Positions 43,116-51,980 of a stretch of 52,734 bases of DNA are shown here, piece after piece. A program made the translations under genes and the position numbers. Under the pieces are notes generated by a model, which had not been told where the DNA came from, searched no databases, and worked only from the letters and a program-made list of their open reading frames with translations. The stretch covers positions 1 to 52,734 of the forward strand of contig NZ_BAYB01000048.1 in the NCBI RefSeq assembly GCF_000685035.1, read 5' to 3'. The number at the start of each line of letters is the position of its first letter. Position 1 is the first letter of the stretch. The DNA comes from Paraburkholderia ferrariae NBRC 106233 (lineage in GTDB: Bacteria; Pseudomonadota; Gammaproteobacteria; Burkholderiales; Burkholderiaceae).

Positions 43116-44062
43116 CGGCGAGGCGGTTTGGCAGGCGCCCCGGGTGCCACCGGCCCTCCCGGTGCTCCCGGTGCCTGTCCCGCCGGGGCGCGCCGCGCGA
43201 GCAGCACCCCGGCCAGCGCCACGCCGAAGCCCGCGATCTGCAGCGGGGCCAGCGTCTCGCCAAACAGCAGCCAGCTTTCGAGTGCCGCGAGCGGCGGCGC
43301 AAGAAAGAGCAGCGCGGTGGCGCGCGCGGCGTCGCCGTGGCGGACCATCCATACCAGCAGCGTCACGCCCGCGCCGGACAGCATCACGATCCCCCACGCA
43401 AGCGATACCCAGAGCGTCGCCGTGGCGATCCAGCGCGTTTCGCCCAGCACCGCGGCGAGCAGTGCGGCCACCAGCGCCGCGCCCGCGTTCTGCACGGCGC
43501 TTGCTGAACGGATATCGGCCTGGGCGAGCGAGGTCTTCTGATAGAGCGTGCCCGCCGTGATCGAGCCGACCGCCGCCACCGCCACGATCACCACCAGCAG
43601 CGGATTTGCATGGCCCGGTGCGTGCGTGCCATGGAGCGCCGCGTGCAGTTTCGGCATCAGCACGAGCACGACACCGGCGAGGCCGAGGGCCATGCCCGTC
43701 CAGCGGCGCGCCGAGAGCCGCTCGCCGAAGAGCCGCGCGGCGAACGCGGCGGTGAGGAGCGGCTGGAGCGCGCCGAGCAATGCCATCACGCCGGCGCTCA
43801 GCCCTTGTGCGACGGCCCAGTAGCCTGCGCCCAGATAGATTCCCTGCAGCAGCGCGCCCGCGAAGAGATGCTTGCCGAGCTCGCGTCCGCGCGGCCATGG
43901 CGCGCGTGCGATCAGTGCGACGGCCGCGAACAGCAGGGCGGTGCCGGCGAAGCGGGCGAGCAGGAACAGGTTGGGATCGGCGTAGGGCGCGATGGCGCGG
44001 GCGACGACGAATCCCGTCGACCACAGGACGACGAAGAGGGCGGGAGCGAAAGTGGCAAGCAT
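43103..44062 (-). CDS. EamA/DMT family transporter
   Basis: 319 residues with ten membrane helices in two EamA repeats: FVVLWSTGFVVARAIAPYADP and later AAVGSITAGTLYQKTS. The drug/metabolite-type N-terminal motif STGF and the paired repeat motif FGERLS / FGETLA support it. The C-terminus is unusual: a 30-residue Pro/Ala/Gly tail (APAGQAPGAPGGPVAPG) on the cytoplasmic side. It likely exports an amino acid or metabolite; substrate unknown. Confidence 0.88.
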   Translation of the reverse strand: MLATFAPALFVVLWSTGFVVARAIAPYADPNLFLLARFAGTALLFAAVALIARAPWPRGRELGKHLFAGALLQGIYLGAGYWAVAQGLSAGVMALLGALQPLLTAAFAARLFGERLSARRWTGMALGLAGVVLVLMPKLHAALHGTHAPGHANPLLVVIVAVAAVGSITAGTLYQKTSLAQADIRSASAVQNAGAALVAALLAAVLGETRWIATATLWVSLAWGIVMLSGAGVTLLVWMVRHGDAARATALLFLAPPLAALESWLLFGETLAPLQIAGFGVALAGVLLARRAPAGQAPGAPGGPVAPGAPAKPPRRQSA

Positions 44063-44223
44063 CGGTATGGGTTGCGGCTGGGCTTCGGGCCCACGCGGCT
44101 GACGCGGAATGGCAGGCGTGCAGTATCGCGCGCCGGCTGTAACGGGTCTTGTTCAGGACTGCACCGGGGCCGAGGGCCGATGCGCTGGCTTCGGTGCATG
44201 AAAGCGAATGAAGGGGCGAGCGC

Positions 44224-45807
44224 TCAGCGGCCCAGCCACATCGCTGCGGCGCCCAGCACCACGCCGCACACTCCGCAGGCGATCAACAGAGTGCGCGTGC
44301 GCCGGTGCTCTTTGCGCAACGCTTCGGCAAGGCTCCCCGCACCGGCGTGCAGCGCGGTGGCTGTAGCGGGATGGCCCTGCCGCACGCCGGCGTGGTGTTG
44401 CAGGAAGTGGAAGAGCAGTTGCGGCACGCGCGGCGCCACCTGGGCGAGGTGAGGCAACTCCTGCGAAAGCCGCCGGATCCAGCCGCGATGATCGAGGTCG
44501 CGCTGCGCGATGCCGGCGAGCGTGCGCTCGGCAATGCTCCAGGCATCGACGCCGGGATGGATCTCGCGCGCAAGCGCTTCCGCCTGGCCGAACGCGCGCT
44601 GCGCCGCCACGAGTCGCGGCGACACGTCGCCGCCGAATGGCTGCACCGCATGCAGCAACTGATGAAAGAGCGCGCCCGCGCTGCGGGTATCGACGCCGTC
44701 GGCGAAATGCGCTTCGCTGCGCGTGCGCAGTTCGGCTTCGATCTGCTCGGTGCGCGCGTGCCCCGGCACGTTGCCGGCGGCGTGATGCAGCGCTGCGAGG
44801 CGAGCGTAGTCCTGCTGGAACAGCGCCGTGGCGCCGTGCACGAAGAACTCGCGCTCGGGCGAGGAAAGGCTCGTCATCAGCGCGGAGGCGGCCAGCACGA
44901 GACGCCCGTGCGTGTCCGGCTCCACGCTGACGGCCACGCGCCGCGCGTCGAGCGCCGCGTGGAAGAAGCCGTGCTCGAACGCTTGCTGCGTGACCACTTC
45001 GATCAGATGCGCGGCCACCCGCGTCACGTTGATGCGGTGCTCGGCGAGCGCGACGAGATCGGTGGCGGGCACGGTGTCGAGGTGCTGGACCGCGAGCGTA
45101 TGGGGCGTGCACAGGTCCCAGATCACGTCGGGGACGACGATGCGCGGGTTGTCGGCGAGATGGTGGCCGGCCTGGCTCAGATTGGCGGCCTGCGCGCGCA
45201 GGTCGAAGCGGCGCTGGAGGTCTTCGCGCAGCGCCAGCGCGAGCTTGCGCAATTGCAACTTGCGCGCCGTGGGCGAGAAGCGCTCCACCCAGCGCGCGAC
45301 GTTGCACAGGAGCGCGGCTTCGTCGTCCACGGCTTCGGTGTGGTCGGCGCGCAGCACGCGCAGCGTCAGCATCTGATGGCCGTTCACGGGCAGCGCGAGG
45401 CGGGCGATGTGCGTCTGTTCGCACCAGCCGTGGTGGCAGGGCACCGGGTCGATCCACGAGAGCAGCGTCTTCGGCGGCTTGCCGAGCGCGGCGTGCAGGG
45501 TGCGTTCGAGCGCATCGGGCGCGAGCGGGGTTTCGAGGCGCTCCAGCGCGTCGATGGCGTCGTGCAGCGTGGCGGCGGCGAGTTCGGGCCGCTCGCCCAG
45601 CACCTGCGCGAACGCCGCGGCAACCGGTGCGAGCCGGGGCAGCGCGCCGTGCAGGCTCGACGCAAAGCGCTCGTCGTCGCGCAGGCGCGTGGCGAGCGTG
45701 AGGAGCCAGTGCAGCTTGTGGTGTTCGGGCGCTGCGAGCCAGAGCAGCCTGGCGCCGTAACGCAGCACACAAAAGAGGAGCCGGAGTTGTCGGAATGTTG
45801 AGCGCAT
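44224..45807 (-). CDS. UbiB/ABC1-like protein without catalytic motifs (pseudo-UbiB)
   Basis: 527 residues, the length of UbiB, aligning throughout with the UbiB/COQ8 atypical kinase family as I remember it (e.g. FFHADMHPGN region, then FFxRDYxxxAxLHxxxGxxP as LFQQDYARLAALHHAAGNVP). Every family motif is lost: KxGQ is AAFAQ (64-68), the invariant lysine is Arg (R150), the ExD motif is FDL (201-203), HADxHPGN is HAALDARR (283-290), and DFG/DCG is ASALMT (307-312). One C-terminal membrane helix (about 503-525) remains. It may be a scaffold for quinone or lipid metabolism. Open over its full length, so not a decayed gene. Confidence 0.75.
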   Translation of the reverse strand: MRSTFRQLRLLFCVLRYGARLLWLAAPEHHKLHWLLTLATRLRDDERFASSLHGALPRLAPVAAAFAQVLGERPELAAATLHDAIDALERLETPLAPDALERTLHAALGKPPKTLLSWIDPVPCHHGWCEQTHIARLALPVNGHQMLTLRVLRADHTEAVDDEAALLCNVARWVERFSPTARKLQLRKLALALREDLQRRFDLRAQAANLSQAGHHLADNPRIVVPDVIWDLCTPHTLAVQHLDTVPATDLVALAEHRINVTRVAAHLIEVVTQQAFEHGFFHAALDARRVAVSVEPDTHGRLVLAASALMTSLSSPEREFFVHGATALFQQDYARLAALHHAAGNVPGHARTEQIEAELRTRSEAHFADGVDTRSAGALFHQLLHAVQPFGGDVSPRLVAAQRAFGQAEALAREIHPGVDAWSIAERTLAGIAQRDLDHRGWIRRLSQELPHLAQVAPRVPQLLFHFLQHHAGVRQGHPATATALHAGAGSLAEALRKEHRRTRTLLIACGVCGVVLGAAAMWLGR

Positions 45808-45890
45808 CGATGCAGCCGTCTACCAGATCCATGCCGCACGCGGGGCGCGGCACAGGCGAGAGTAGCAGGGATGCGGGTCGGCTGGCCACA

Positions 45891-45929
45891 CGTAATAACG
45901 ATGGCCGTGCGTAATACACGTAATACAAT
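45891..45929. promoter_or_regulatory. CGTAATA repeats, DeoR promoter/operator
   Basis: CGTAATA occurs at 45891-45897, 45910-45916 and 45919-45925, the last merging with a TACAAT -10-like box (45924-45929), 44 bp before the DeoR start. Repeats over the promoter suggest autoregulation. Confidence 0.45.
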
Positions 45930-45972
45930 ACGGCGGCCTTTCCGAACTCACCCGCGCCCGGCGCTCATCGAG

Positions 45973-46728
45973 ATGCTCGCAGAACAACGTCATCAATACA
46001 TCCTCTCGCAAGTGAACCGGAATGGCGCGCTCTCGGTGGCCGAGCTCGTGCGCGAACTGCATGTGTCGCGCGAGACCATCCGGCGCGACCTCAATACGCT
46101 CGCCGCGCGCGGCCTGCTCATCACGACCCATGGCGGCGCGCTTTCCAGCGACCGCCGCGAGCCCGACCTCGACACGCGCGAAGCCGCGAATGCGAGCGCC
46201 AAGCGCGCCATCGGCGAGCGTGCTGCCGAGTTCGTGCCCGACGGCGCCTCGGTCATCCTCGACTCGGGCAGCACGACTCATGCCGTGGCGCGCGCGCTCA
46301 CCGACCGCCACCGGCTGACCGTCTATACGAACGACTGGCGCATCGCGCTGCTGCTCGGGCGCCGCAACGAGAACCGCGTGACGCTGCTGGGCGGCGAGCT
46401 CTCCGACCAGGAAGAGGCCACCTTCGGCCTCGATACCGTGCAGCAGCTTGGGCAATATCACGCCGACTACGCCTTCGTCGGCGCGGGCGGCATCAGCGTC
46501 GACGGCTGGCTGACCGACTACTCGCGCATGGTGGCCGAGGTGCGCAGCCGCATGCTCCTCGCCACGGGCTGCGCGATCGTCGTGGCGGACCATTCGAAGT
46601 TCGGGCGCGTGACGCCCGTGCGCATCAACGGTTTCGAGCGCGCGCGCTACGTCATCACCGAACTCGCGCCCGAAAAATCGGTGGCGCGTGCCATCGCGGC
46701 CCGCGGGCCGGAACTGCTGGTCGCCTGA
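45973..46728 (+). CDS. DeoR-family transcriptional regulator (GlpR-like)
   Basis: 251 residues from ATG 45973; in-frame upstream ATGs would only add a basic head. The DeoR HTH reads MLAEQRHQYILSQVNRNGALSVAELVRELHVSRETIRRDLN. The sugar-phosphate-sensing domain follows (about 75-240) with VILDSGSTTHAVARAL and DYAFVGAGGISVDGWLTDY. The ligand is a phosphorylated metabolite in the family. It precedes the phosphonate operon by 455 bp on the same strand; the link is possible but unproven. Confidence 0.88.
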   Translation: MLAEQRHQYILSQVNRNGALSVAELVRELHVSRETIRRDLNTLAARGLLITTHGGALSSDRREPDLDTREAANASAKRAIGERAAEFVPDGASVILDSGSTTHAVARALTDRHRLTVYTNDWRIALLLGRRNENRVTLLGGELSDQEEATFGLDTVQQLGQYHADYAFVGAGGISVDGWLTDYSRMVAEVRSRMLLATGCAIVVADHSKFGRVTPVRINGFERARYVITELAPEKSVARAIAARGPELLVA

Positions 46729-47051
46729 CCCGGCAGCGACAGGCCCGGGCGCCGGTCCGGAGGCCGCCGCTGCCGCTTTGCACGGCGCGTTCGCGCGTTT
46801 GCACGATTCGCGGCGTTGCCACACCCTCTTCGCTTTCTTCGTCTAAAACGGTTTGAACGCGCTGCCGAAGCGCGCCGGGCGTTATGTATTTTTTTGGCGA
46901 TTTGTGGAATTTTTTGCCATCCACCATCATCGTCACGGCGCTGTCACGGAAATCTGTGATTCTTCCGGTGCCCGTTCAGACGGGGCTGGCACGCCAGGCG
47001 GACTGCATCCCCGCGCCTCGTGCGAGCCCTCGTTTTTAGGCCGCAACCGGA

Positions 47052-47074
47052 GGATTGCAGACAATCTGCAATCC
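47052..47074. promoter_or_regulatory. 23-bp perfect palindrome upstream of phnS
   Basis: GGATTGCAGA (47052-47061), spacer CAA, TCTGCAATCC (47065-47074): perfect 10-bp arms 110 bp before phnS, in the 455-bp gene-free stretch 46729-47183. It has no T-run, so it is an operator candidate for PhnR (GntR type) or the upstream DeoR protein. Nothing else in that stretch is clear. Confidence 0.6.
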
Positions 47075-47183
47075 GTGGGCGGCACCGGACGGGAAAAGCA
47101 GGCGGCATGGTCAGCCGCCGACGTTCGATCACACACGCATCGGGTATCCCCGAGCAACCTGGTTTTTGCCTTCGGAGAGTGAC

Positions 47184-48269
47184 ATGAACCACACGAATTC
47201 CCATCGCGCGGGTTTCGCACGCAAGCTGCTGCCGATGCTGGCCGCCGCGATGATGCTGGAAGGCTTCGCGCTGAGCGCCCACGCTGCCGACGCAGTCGTG
47301 CTCTACACCGCCGACGGCCTCGAAAATCTCTACCGCGACGTGCTGCCGGCCTTCGAGAAGAAGGAAGGCGTCAAGGTGAACATCGTGACGGCGGGCAGCG
47401 GCGAAGTGGTGAACCGCGCCAACGTCGAGAAGGATTCGCCCAAGGCCGACGTCCTCGTGACGCTGCCGCCGTTCATCCAGCAAGCCCAGCAAAGCGGCCT
47501 GCTGCAGCCGTACCAGAGCGTGAACTACAAGAACGTGCCGGGGATCGCCAAGGCGGCCGACGGCTCGTGGGCCACGTTCGTGAACAACTACTTCTCGTTC
47601 GCGATCAACCCGGACGTCGTGAAGAATCAGCCGAAGACGTTTGCCGACCTGCTGCAGCCGGACTACTCGGGCAAGGTCGCGTACTCGAACCCGGCCACGG
47701 CCGGCGACGGCATGGCCGTGATCATCCTCACGACCTCGCTGATGGGCGAAGACAAGGCGTTCGACTACCTGAAGAAGCTCGAGCAGAGCGCCAGGTTCCA
47801 CACGAAGGGCACGGGCTACCTCGACGTGCTGCTCTCGCGCAACGAAATCGCGGTGGCCAACGGCGACCTGCAGATGGACCTCGACGACGCGGCCAACGGC
47901 GGCCTCTCGCTCAAGCCGATCTTCCTCGCAGCCGATGCCGGCGGCCATCCCACCACGTTCCAGCTGCCGTACGCGATCGGCCTGATCAAGGGCGGCCCGA
48001 ATCAGGCGGAAGGCAAGAAGCTGATCGACTACCTGATGTCGAAGGAAGTGCAGTCGAAGGTGCCGGATATCTTCGGCATCCCGGCCCGCACGGACGTGGC
48101 GCTCGCGGGCAAGAACGGCGAAGCGGTCAAGCAGGCGATCGCCGGCGTGAAGCTGATTCCGGTGGACTGGAACCAGGTGATGGCGAAGAAGGCCGACTGG
48201 ACGGCGCGCTGGAAGAACGACGTGATCGGCGCATCGGGCAAGGAAATCGAAGTCGTCAAGCCGCAATAA
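47184..48269 (+). CDS. phnS: 2-aminoethylphosphonate ABC transporter binding protein
   Basis: 361 residues; ATG 47184 follows GGAGAG. A signal peptide ends at SAHA-ADA (about 35). The mature protein is an iron/spermidine-type cluster-D fold: VVLYTADGLENLYRDVLPAFEKKEGVKVNIVTAGSGEVVNR. FAINPDVVKNQPKTFADL is typical of PhnS, the periplasmic receptor for 2-aminoethylphosphonate (AEP). AEP specificity is inferred from the operon, since the permeases are followed by a GntR regulator and a PhnZ-like oxygenase. First gene of phnSTUVR-phnZ. Confidence 0.88.
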   Translation: MNHTNSHRAGFARKLLPMLAAAMMLEGFALSAHAADAVVLYTADGLENLYRDVLPAFEKKEGVKVNIVTAGSGEVVNRANVEKDSPKADVLVTLPPFIQQAQQSGLLQPYQSVNYKNVPGIAKAADGSWATFVNNYFSFAINPDVVKNQPKTFADLLQPDYSGKVAYSNPATAGDGMAVIILTTSLMGEDKAFDYLKKLEQSARFHTKGTGYLDVLLSRNEIAVANGDLQMDLDDAANGGLSLKPIFLAADAGGHPTTFQLPYAIGLIKGGPNQAEGKKLIDYLMSKEVQSKVPDIFGIPARTDVALAGKNGEAVKQAIAGVKLIPVDWNQVMAKKADWTARWKNDVIGASGKEIEVVKPQ

Positions 48270-48344
48270 GCGTTTGAGTTTTGCTTTGCATAGGACCGGA
48301 GCCGGTGCTCGCGCACTGACTCCGGTCGACAGGAGATGAACCCG

Positions 48345-49454
48345 GTGAATACCGCAAGCCTCTCGCCGGCCGGCATGGCCCGCGCCCTGCCGGACGTGTC
48401 CGGCATCACGGGCGCCATGGAAACCGCGGGCGCCGCGGGCGTGCAGATCGATCATCTGAGCGTCCGTTTCGGCACCCGCACCGTCCTCGACGATCTGTCG
48501 CTCACGATCCGCCGCGGCGAACTGCTGACCGTGCTCGGCCGCAGCGGCTGCGGCAAGACCACGCTGCTGCGTTTCATCGCCGGGTTCGTCGAAGCCGATG
48601 GACTCGCCGGTTCGCTCCGCGTAGCGGGCCGCGACCTGACCCACGTGCCGCCGCACCGGCGCAACCTGGGCCTCCTCTTTCAGAGCTACGCGCTGTTCCC
48701 GCACCTCTCGGTGTTCGAGAACGTCGCGTTCGGGCTCAAGGCGCGTGGCGTGCCGTCGCGCGACATCGCGCGGCGCGTGGCCGACGCGCTCAAGCTCGTG
48801 CAGCTCGGCGACGCGGGCCACGTCATGCCCGCGCAGCTCTCGGGCGGCATGCAGCAGCGCGTGGCGCTCGCGCGCGCGCTCGTGATCGAGCCGGACGTGC
48901 TGCTGCTCGACGAGCCGCTCTCGGCGCTCGACGCCAATCTGCGCGCTTCGGTGCGCTCCGAACTCAAGGCGCTGCACGAGCGCCTGCCCGATCTCACGAT
49001 TGTCTGCGTGACGCACGATCAGGACGACGCGCTGGTGCTCTCCGACCGCACGCTGCTCATGCGCGACGGCCACATCGCCCAGCTCGGCACGCCGCAGGAA
49101 CTCTACGACGCGCCCAACGACGCCTATGTCGCGCGCTATCTGGGCGCCGCGAACCTGCTGCCGCCGAACGTCGCGTTCCCGGTGGGCGACGCGCGCCACG
49201 ACGTGCGCGACAAGCTCGCCTGCCTGCGTCCGGAAAGCCTGCGCATCGTGCCGCTCGGCGAGGGCGCGCTGCACGGCACGATCGAATCGGTCGAATGGTA
49301 CGGCTCGGTGCTTTCCGTGCCGGTCGTGCTCGACGCGATGCCGAACGAACCGGTGCTGGTCACCCTGCAGCGCGGCCACGGCATGACGCCGGAAAAAGGC
49401 ATGCGCGTGTCCCTGCGTTACGAGGCGGAAGATGTCGTCCTTATCAACCCCTGA
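48345..49454 (+). CDS. phnT: 2-aminoethylphosphonate ABC transporter ATPase
   Basis: 369 residues from GTG 48345, which is nine bases after AGGAG; ATG 48336 sits directly on that site. Walker A is GRSGCGKTT, Q-loop FQSYALFPHL, signature LSGGMQQR, Walker B LLLDEPLSALD and switch His in VTHDQDD. The C-terminus (about 260-369) is a TOBE-like regulatory domain (LACLRPESLRIVPLG). It energises uptake through PhnU/PhnV. 66 bp gap after phnS; overlaps phnU by 23 bp. Confidence 0.9.
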   Translation: MNTASLSPAGMARALPDVSGITGAMETAGAAGVQIDHLSVRFGTRTVLDDLSLTIRRGELLTVLGRSGCGKTTLLRFIAGFVEADGLAGSLRVAGRDLTHVPPHRRNLGLLFQSYALFPHLSVFENVAFGLKARGVPSRDIARRVADALKLVQLGDAGHVMPAQLSGGMQQRVALARALVIEPDVLLLDEPLSALDANLRASVRSELKALHERLPDLTIVCVTHDQDDALVLSDRTLLMRDGHIAQLGTPQELYDAPNDAYVARYLGAANLLPPNVAFPVGDARHDVRDKLACLRPESLRIVPLGEGALHGTIESVEWYGSVLSVPVVLDAMPNEPVLVTLQRGHGMTPEKGMRVSLRYEAEDVVLINP

Positions 49455-50346
49455 TTCCGCGCTCCCGCTGGCGGGCGCCGACGCGCACGCGGCCGCCGTG
49501 CGCCGCCGCGAGCGCCGCGCGCAGTGGCACATCGCCTTCCTGCTCGTATTCGTGCTCGGGCCGATCGTCGTTTATCCGCTCGCGCGCCTCGTGCTGCTGA
49601 GCCTCACGGGCGCGCACGGCCTGAGCTTGAGCGCCTACACGGCGTTCTTCAGCAATCCCGACTCGCGCGGCGTGATCGGCACGACGCTGTGGATCCTGTG
49701 CGTGAGCGCGGGCCTCGCGTCCGTGCTCGGCGTGGCGCTGGCCGCGATCCTGTTCTTCAAGCCGTTCCCGGGCGCACGGCTCGTGACGCGTTTTCTCGAA
49801 CTGTTCGTGGCGTTTCCGTCGTTTCTCGTCGCGTTCACGCTGATCTTCCTGTACGGCTCGCAGGGCTCGGTGAGCATCGGGCTGCAACGGCTTTTCCATC
49901 TGCAGGCGCCGCCGCTCGACTTCCTGTTCGGCATGGGCGGCGTGATTCTCGCGGAAGTGGTGTTCTACGCGCCGTTCGTCGTGCGTCCGACGCTCGCCGC
50001 GTTCGCGCTCCTCGACATGCGCCTGATCGAAGCGGCGCGCAGCCTCGGCGCGAACACGTGGATGGTCGCCGCGCGCGTGATCCTGCCGCTCGCGTGGCCC
50101 GGTATCGCCGCCGGCACGATCCTGTGTTTCCTGCTGACGTTCAACGAGTTCGGTATTTTGCTCGTGCTCGGCAGCGCGCACCTCGTTACGCTGCCCGTGG
50201 CGATCTACAGCTCGGCAACCGTCGATCTGGACCTGCCGACCGCCGCCGCCGGCGCCGTCGTGATGCTTGCCATGTCGCTCTCGCTCTATGCGTTGTACCG
50301 GCGCGTGAACCGCCGCACTCAAGGAGGCGCTCGCAATGGCCGCTAA
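49432..50346 (+). CDS. phnU: 2-aminoethylphosphonate ABC permease PhnU
   Basis: 304 residues with about six membrane helices (IAFLLVFVLGPIVVYPLARL first). The EAA coupling loop reads EAARSLGANTWMVAARVILPLAWPG (about 200-225), binding the ATPase. It overlaps phnT by 23 bp and phnV by 11 bp, indicating translational coupling. A binding-protein-dependent inner-membrane permease; AEP specificity from context. Confidence 0.88.
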   Translation: MSSLSTPDSALPLAGADAHAAAVRRRERRAQWHIAFLLVFVLGPIVVYPLARLVLLSLTGAHGLSLSAYTAFFSNPDSRGVIGTTLWILCVSAGLASVLGVALAAILFFKPFPGARLVTRFLELFVAFPSFLVAFTLIFLYGSQGSVSIGLQRLFHLQAPPLDFLFGMGGVILAEVVFYAPFVVRPTLAAFALLDMRLIEAARSLGANTWMVAARVILPLAWPGIAAGTILCFLLTFNEFGILLVLGSAHLVTLPVAIYSSATVDLDLPTAAAGAVVMLAMSLSLYALYRRVNRRTQGGARNGR

Positions 50347-51199
50347 TCCCGATCGCATCGCGCTGCCGCCGCTGCATCCGCGCGCGCGCCCGGTCGAGCG
50401 CAGTCTCGCCGCGCGCATCGCAGGCGGCGCGCTGCTCGGTTTCGCCGCGCTCGTCTGCTTCTGGCTGTTCGTGCTGCCGGTGATCGTCGTGGCGCTGTCG
50501 AGCGTCGCCTCGCACTGGTCCGGCACGATCCTGCCCGACGGCTACAGCATGCGCTGGTTCGAACGCCTCGGATCGAGCGACTTCGACGCGCTCGTCACGA
50601 GCTTCGAAATCGGCTTCGGCGTGGCGGTGCTCGGCACGGCGCTCGGCCTGTGGCTCGCGCTCGCGCTCGAAGGGCGCGACCGCCGGGGCCTGGGCGCCGT
50701 GGTCGATACGCTCGCGATGGTGCCCAATGGCGTGCCGAGCGTCGTGCTCGGTCTCGCTGTCCTGATCGCTTATCACAAGGCGCCGCTCGATCTGTCCGGC
50801 TCGGCTGCGATTGTGGTGCTGGTGCAGCTCGCGCTGGTGCTGCCGTTCTGCTACCGCTGCGCGTCGGCCGCGCTGCGCCCCGAGCTGACCATCCTGCGCG
50901 AAGCGGCGGCGAGCCTCGGTGCGCCGCCCGCGATGGTGCTGCGCCGCGTGGTGCTGCCCCAGCTCGTGCCGGCGATCCGCGCGAGTCTGGCGCTGGGCTT
51001 CGCGCTCTCGCTCGGCGAACTGGGCGCGACGCTCACGGTGTATCCGCCGGGCTTCGCTACGGTGCCGATCGTCGTGGTGGGTGCCGTCGAGCGCGGCTAT
51101 TACCTGCCGGCTTCGGCGCTGTCGCTGATCCTGCTCATCGTTTCGCTGGTCGCGCTGCTGCTGATCGCGGCGCAGGCGCCCAAGCGCCGTGCGGATTGA
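50336..51199 (+). CDS. phnV: 2-aminoethylphosphonate ABC permease PhnV
   Basis: 287 residues; AAGGAGG lies ahead of ATG 50336. About six membrane helices. The coupling loop reads REAAASLGAPPAMVLRRVVLPQLVP (about 190-215). It pairs with PhnU to form the heterodimeric channel. It overlaps phnU by 11 bp and phnR by 11 bp. Confidence 0.88.
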   Translation: MAANPDRIALPPLHPRARPVERSLAARIAGGALLGFAALVCFWLFVLPVIVVALSSVASHWSGTILPDGYSMRWFERLGSSDFDALVTSFEIGFGVAVLGTALGLWLALALEGRDRRGLGAVVDTLAMVPNGVPSVVLGLAVLIAYHKAPLDLSGSAAIVVLVQLALVLPFCYRCASAALRPELTILREAAASLGAPPAMVLRRVVLPQLVPAIRASLALGFALSLGELGATLTVYPPGFATVPIVVVGAVERGYYLPASALSLILLIVSLVALLLIAAQAPKRRAD

Positions 51200-51905
51200 A
51201 GCCGGGGGGCGCGTGCCGGCCGCTTCGGCAGGCCGGCACGTCGCCGAAGAGGCGGACGGCGCGACGGCGAGCGGCTACGCAGCCGTCACGCCGATCGCGC
51301 TCGTGCGCCAGCATTCGCTGACCGGACTGGTGCGCGACGAGATCGAGCGCCGTATCGCGGCCGGGTTGCTTGCCCCGGGCGACAAGCTGAACGAAGCAGA
51401 CTGGGCCGCACGCCTGCAGGTTTCGCGGGGCCCGGTACGCGAGGCGTTCCGGGCGCTGGAACAGGCGGGGCTCGTGCGCAACGAGAAGCATCGCGGCGTG
51501 TTCGTGCGCAGCGTCTCGGGCGCCGAGGCGGAAGAATTGGGCGTGTTGCGCGCGGTGCTGGAAGAGGCGGCGTGCCGGATGCTGGCGGCGCAGATCGACG
51601 CCGCGCAGGTGGCGGTGTTGCGCGAAAGGCTCGATGCGATGCGCGACGCGCTGGCCGCGGCGGATCGCGACGGCTGCGCAGGGGCGCGCGAAGCGTTTCG
51701 CGATGCGCTCATGGCGGCCGCGGGCAACGGCAAGCTGCACGAGGCCTGGCGGCGCTGCGTGAGCGAGCTGCGTCTGGCGGGGGTGGGGCAGCTTGAGCTT
51801 GGCGCGATGGACGTATCGTATGGCGTGTGCCGCGCGATTCTCAACGCGCTGGCCTCGCGCGACGCCGACGAGGCGGCCGCGCTGATGCGTGGGCAGGGAA
51901 TCTGA
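51189..51905 (+). CDS. phnR: GntR-family (FadR subgroup) regulator, PhnR-like
   Basis: 238 residues from GTG 51189, overlapping phnV. The winged HTH is at about 35-105 (LVRDEIERRIAAGLLAPGDKLNEADWAARLQVSRGPVREAFR). The FCD effector domain (about 115-235) is all-helical (LGVLRAVLEEAACRMLA). The position inside the phosphonate operon makes it the likely AEP-responsive regulator. The 23-bp palindrome at 47052 is a candidate site. Confidence 0.85.
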   Translation: MRIEAGGRVPAASAGRHVAEEADGATASGYAAVTPIALVRQHSLTGLVRDEIERRIAAGLLAPGDKLNEADWAARLQVSRGPVREAFRALEQAGLVRNEKHRGVFVRSVSGAEAEELGVLRAVLEEAACRMLAAQIDAAQVAVLRERLDAMRDALAAADRDGCAGAREAFRDALMAAAGNGKLHEAWRRCVSELRLAGVGQLELGAMDVSYGVCRAILNALASRDADEAAALMRGQGI

Positions 51906-51980
51906 CGCGGCGCGTGCCGCAAGGTTCGAGGCAGCAAGCGGAGGCGCGCGGGCTCCGCTTGAAACAAGGAGCAGGAAAGG

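Noticed and set aside
42219..44024. 601-residue minus-strand reading frame
   Set aside because: Overlaps the L,D-transpeptidase antisense and the EamA gene in another frame; Arg-rich with no motifs.
44153..45928. 591-residue minus-strand reading frame
   Set aside because: Same strand but another frame of the UbiB-like gene; composition is Arg/Ala-only low quality, whereas the 44224-45807 frame aligns to a family.
46941..46960. Pho-box-like CTGTCAC...CTGTGAT upstream of phnS
   Set aside because: The two CTGT half-sites are 13 rather than 11 bases apart and only partly match, so PhoB control is not supported by sequence.
46944..49532. 862-residue open reading frame on the minus strand
   Set aside because: Antisense to phnS/phnT, whose motifs are unmistakable. 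The translation is His/Arg-rich, as expected for a shadow frame in G/C-rich DNA.
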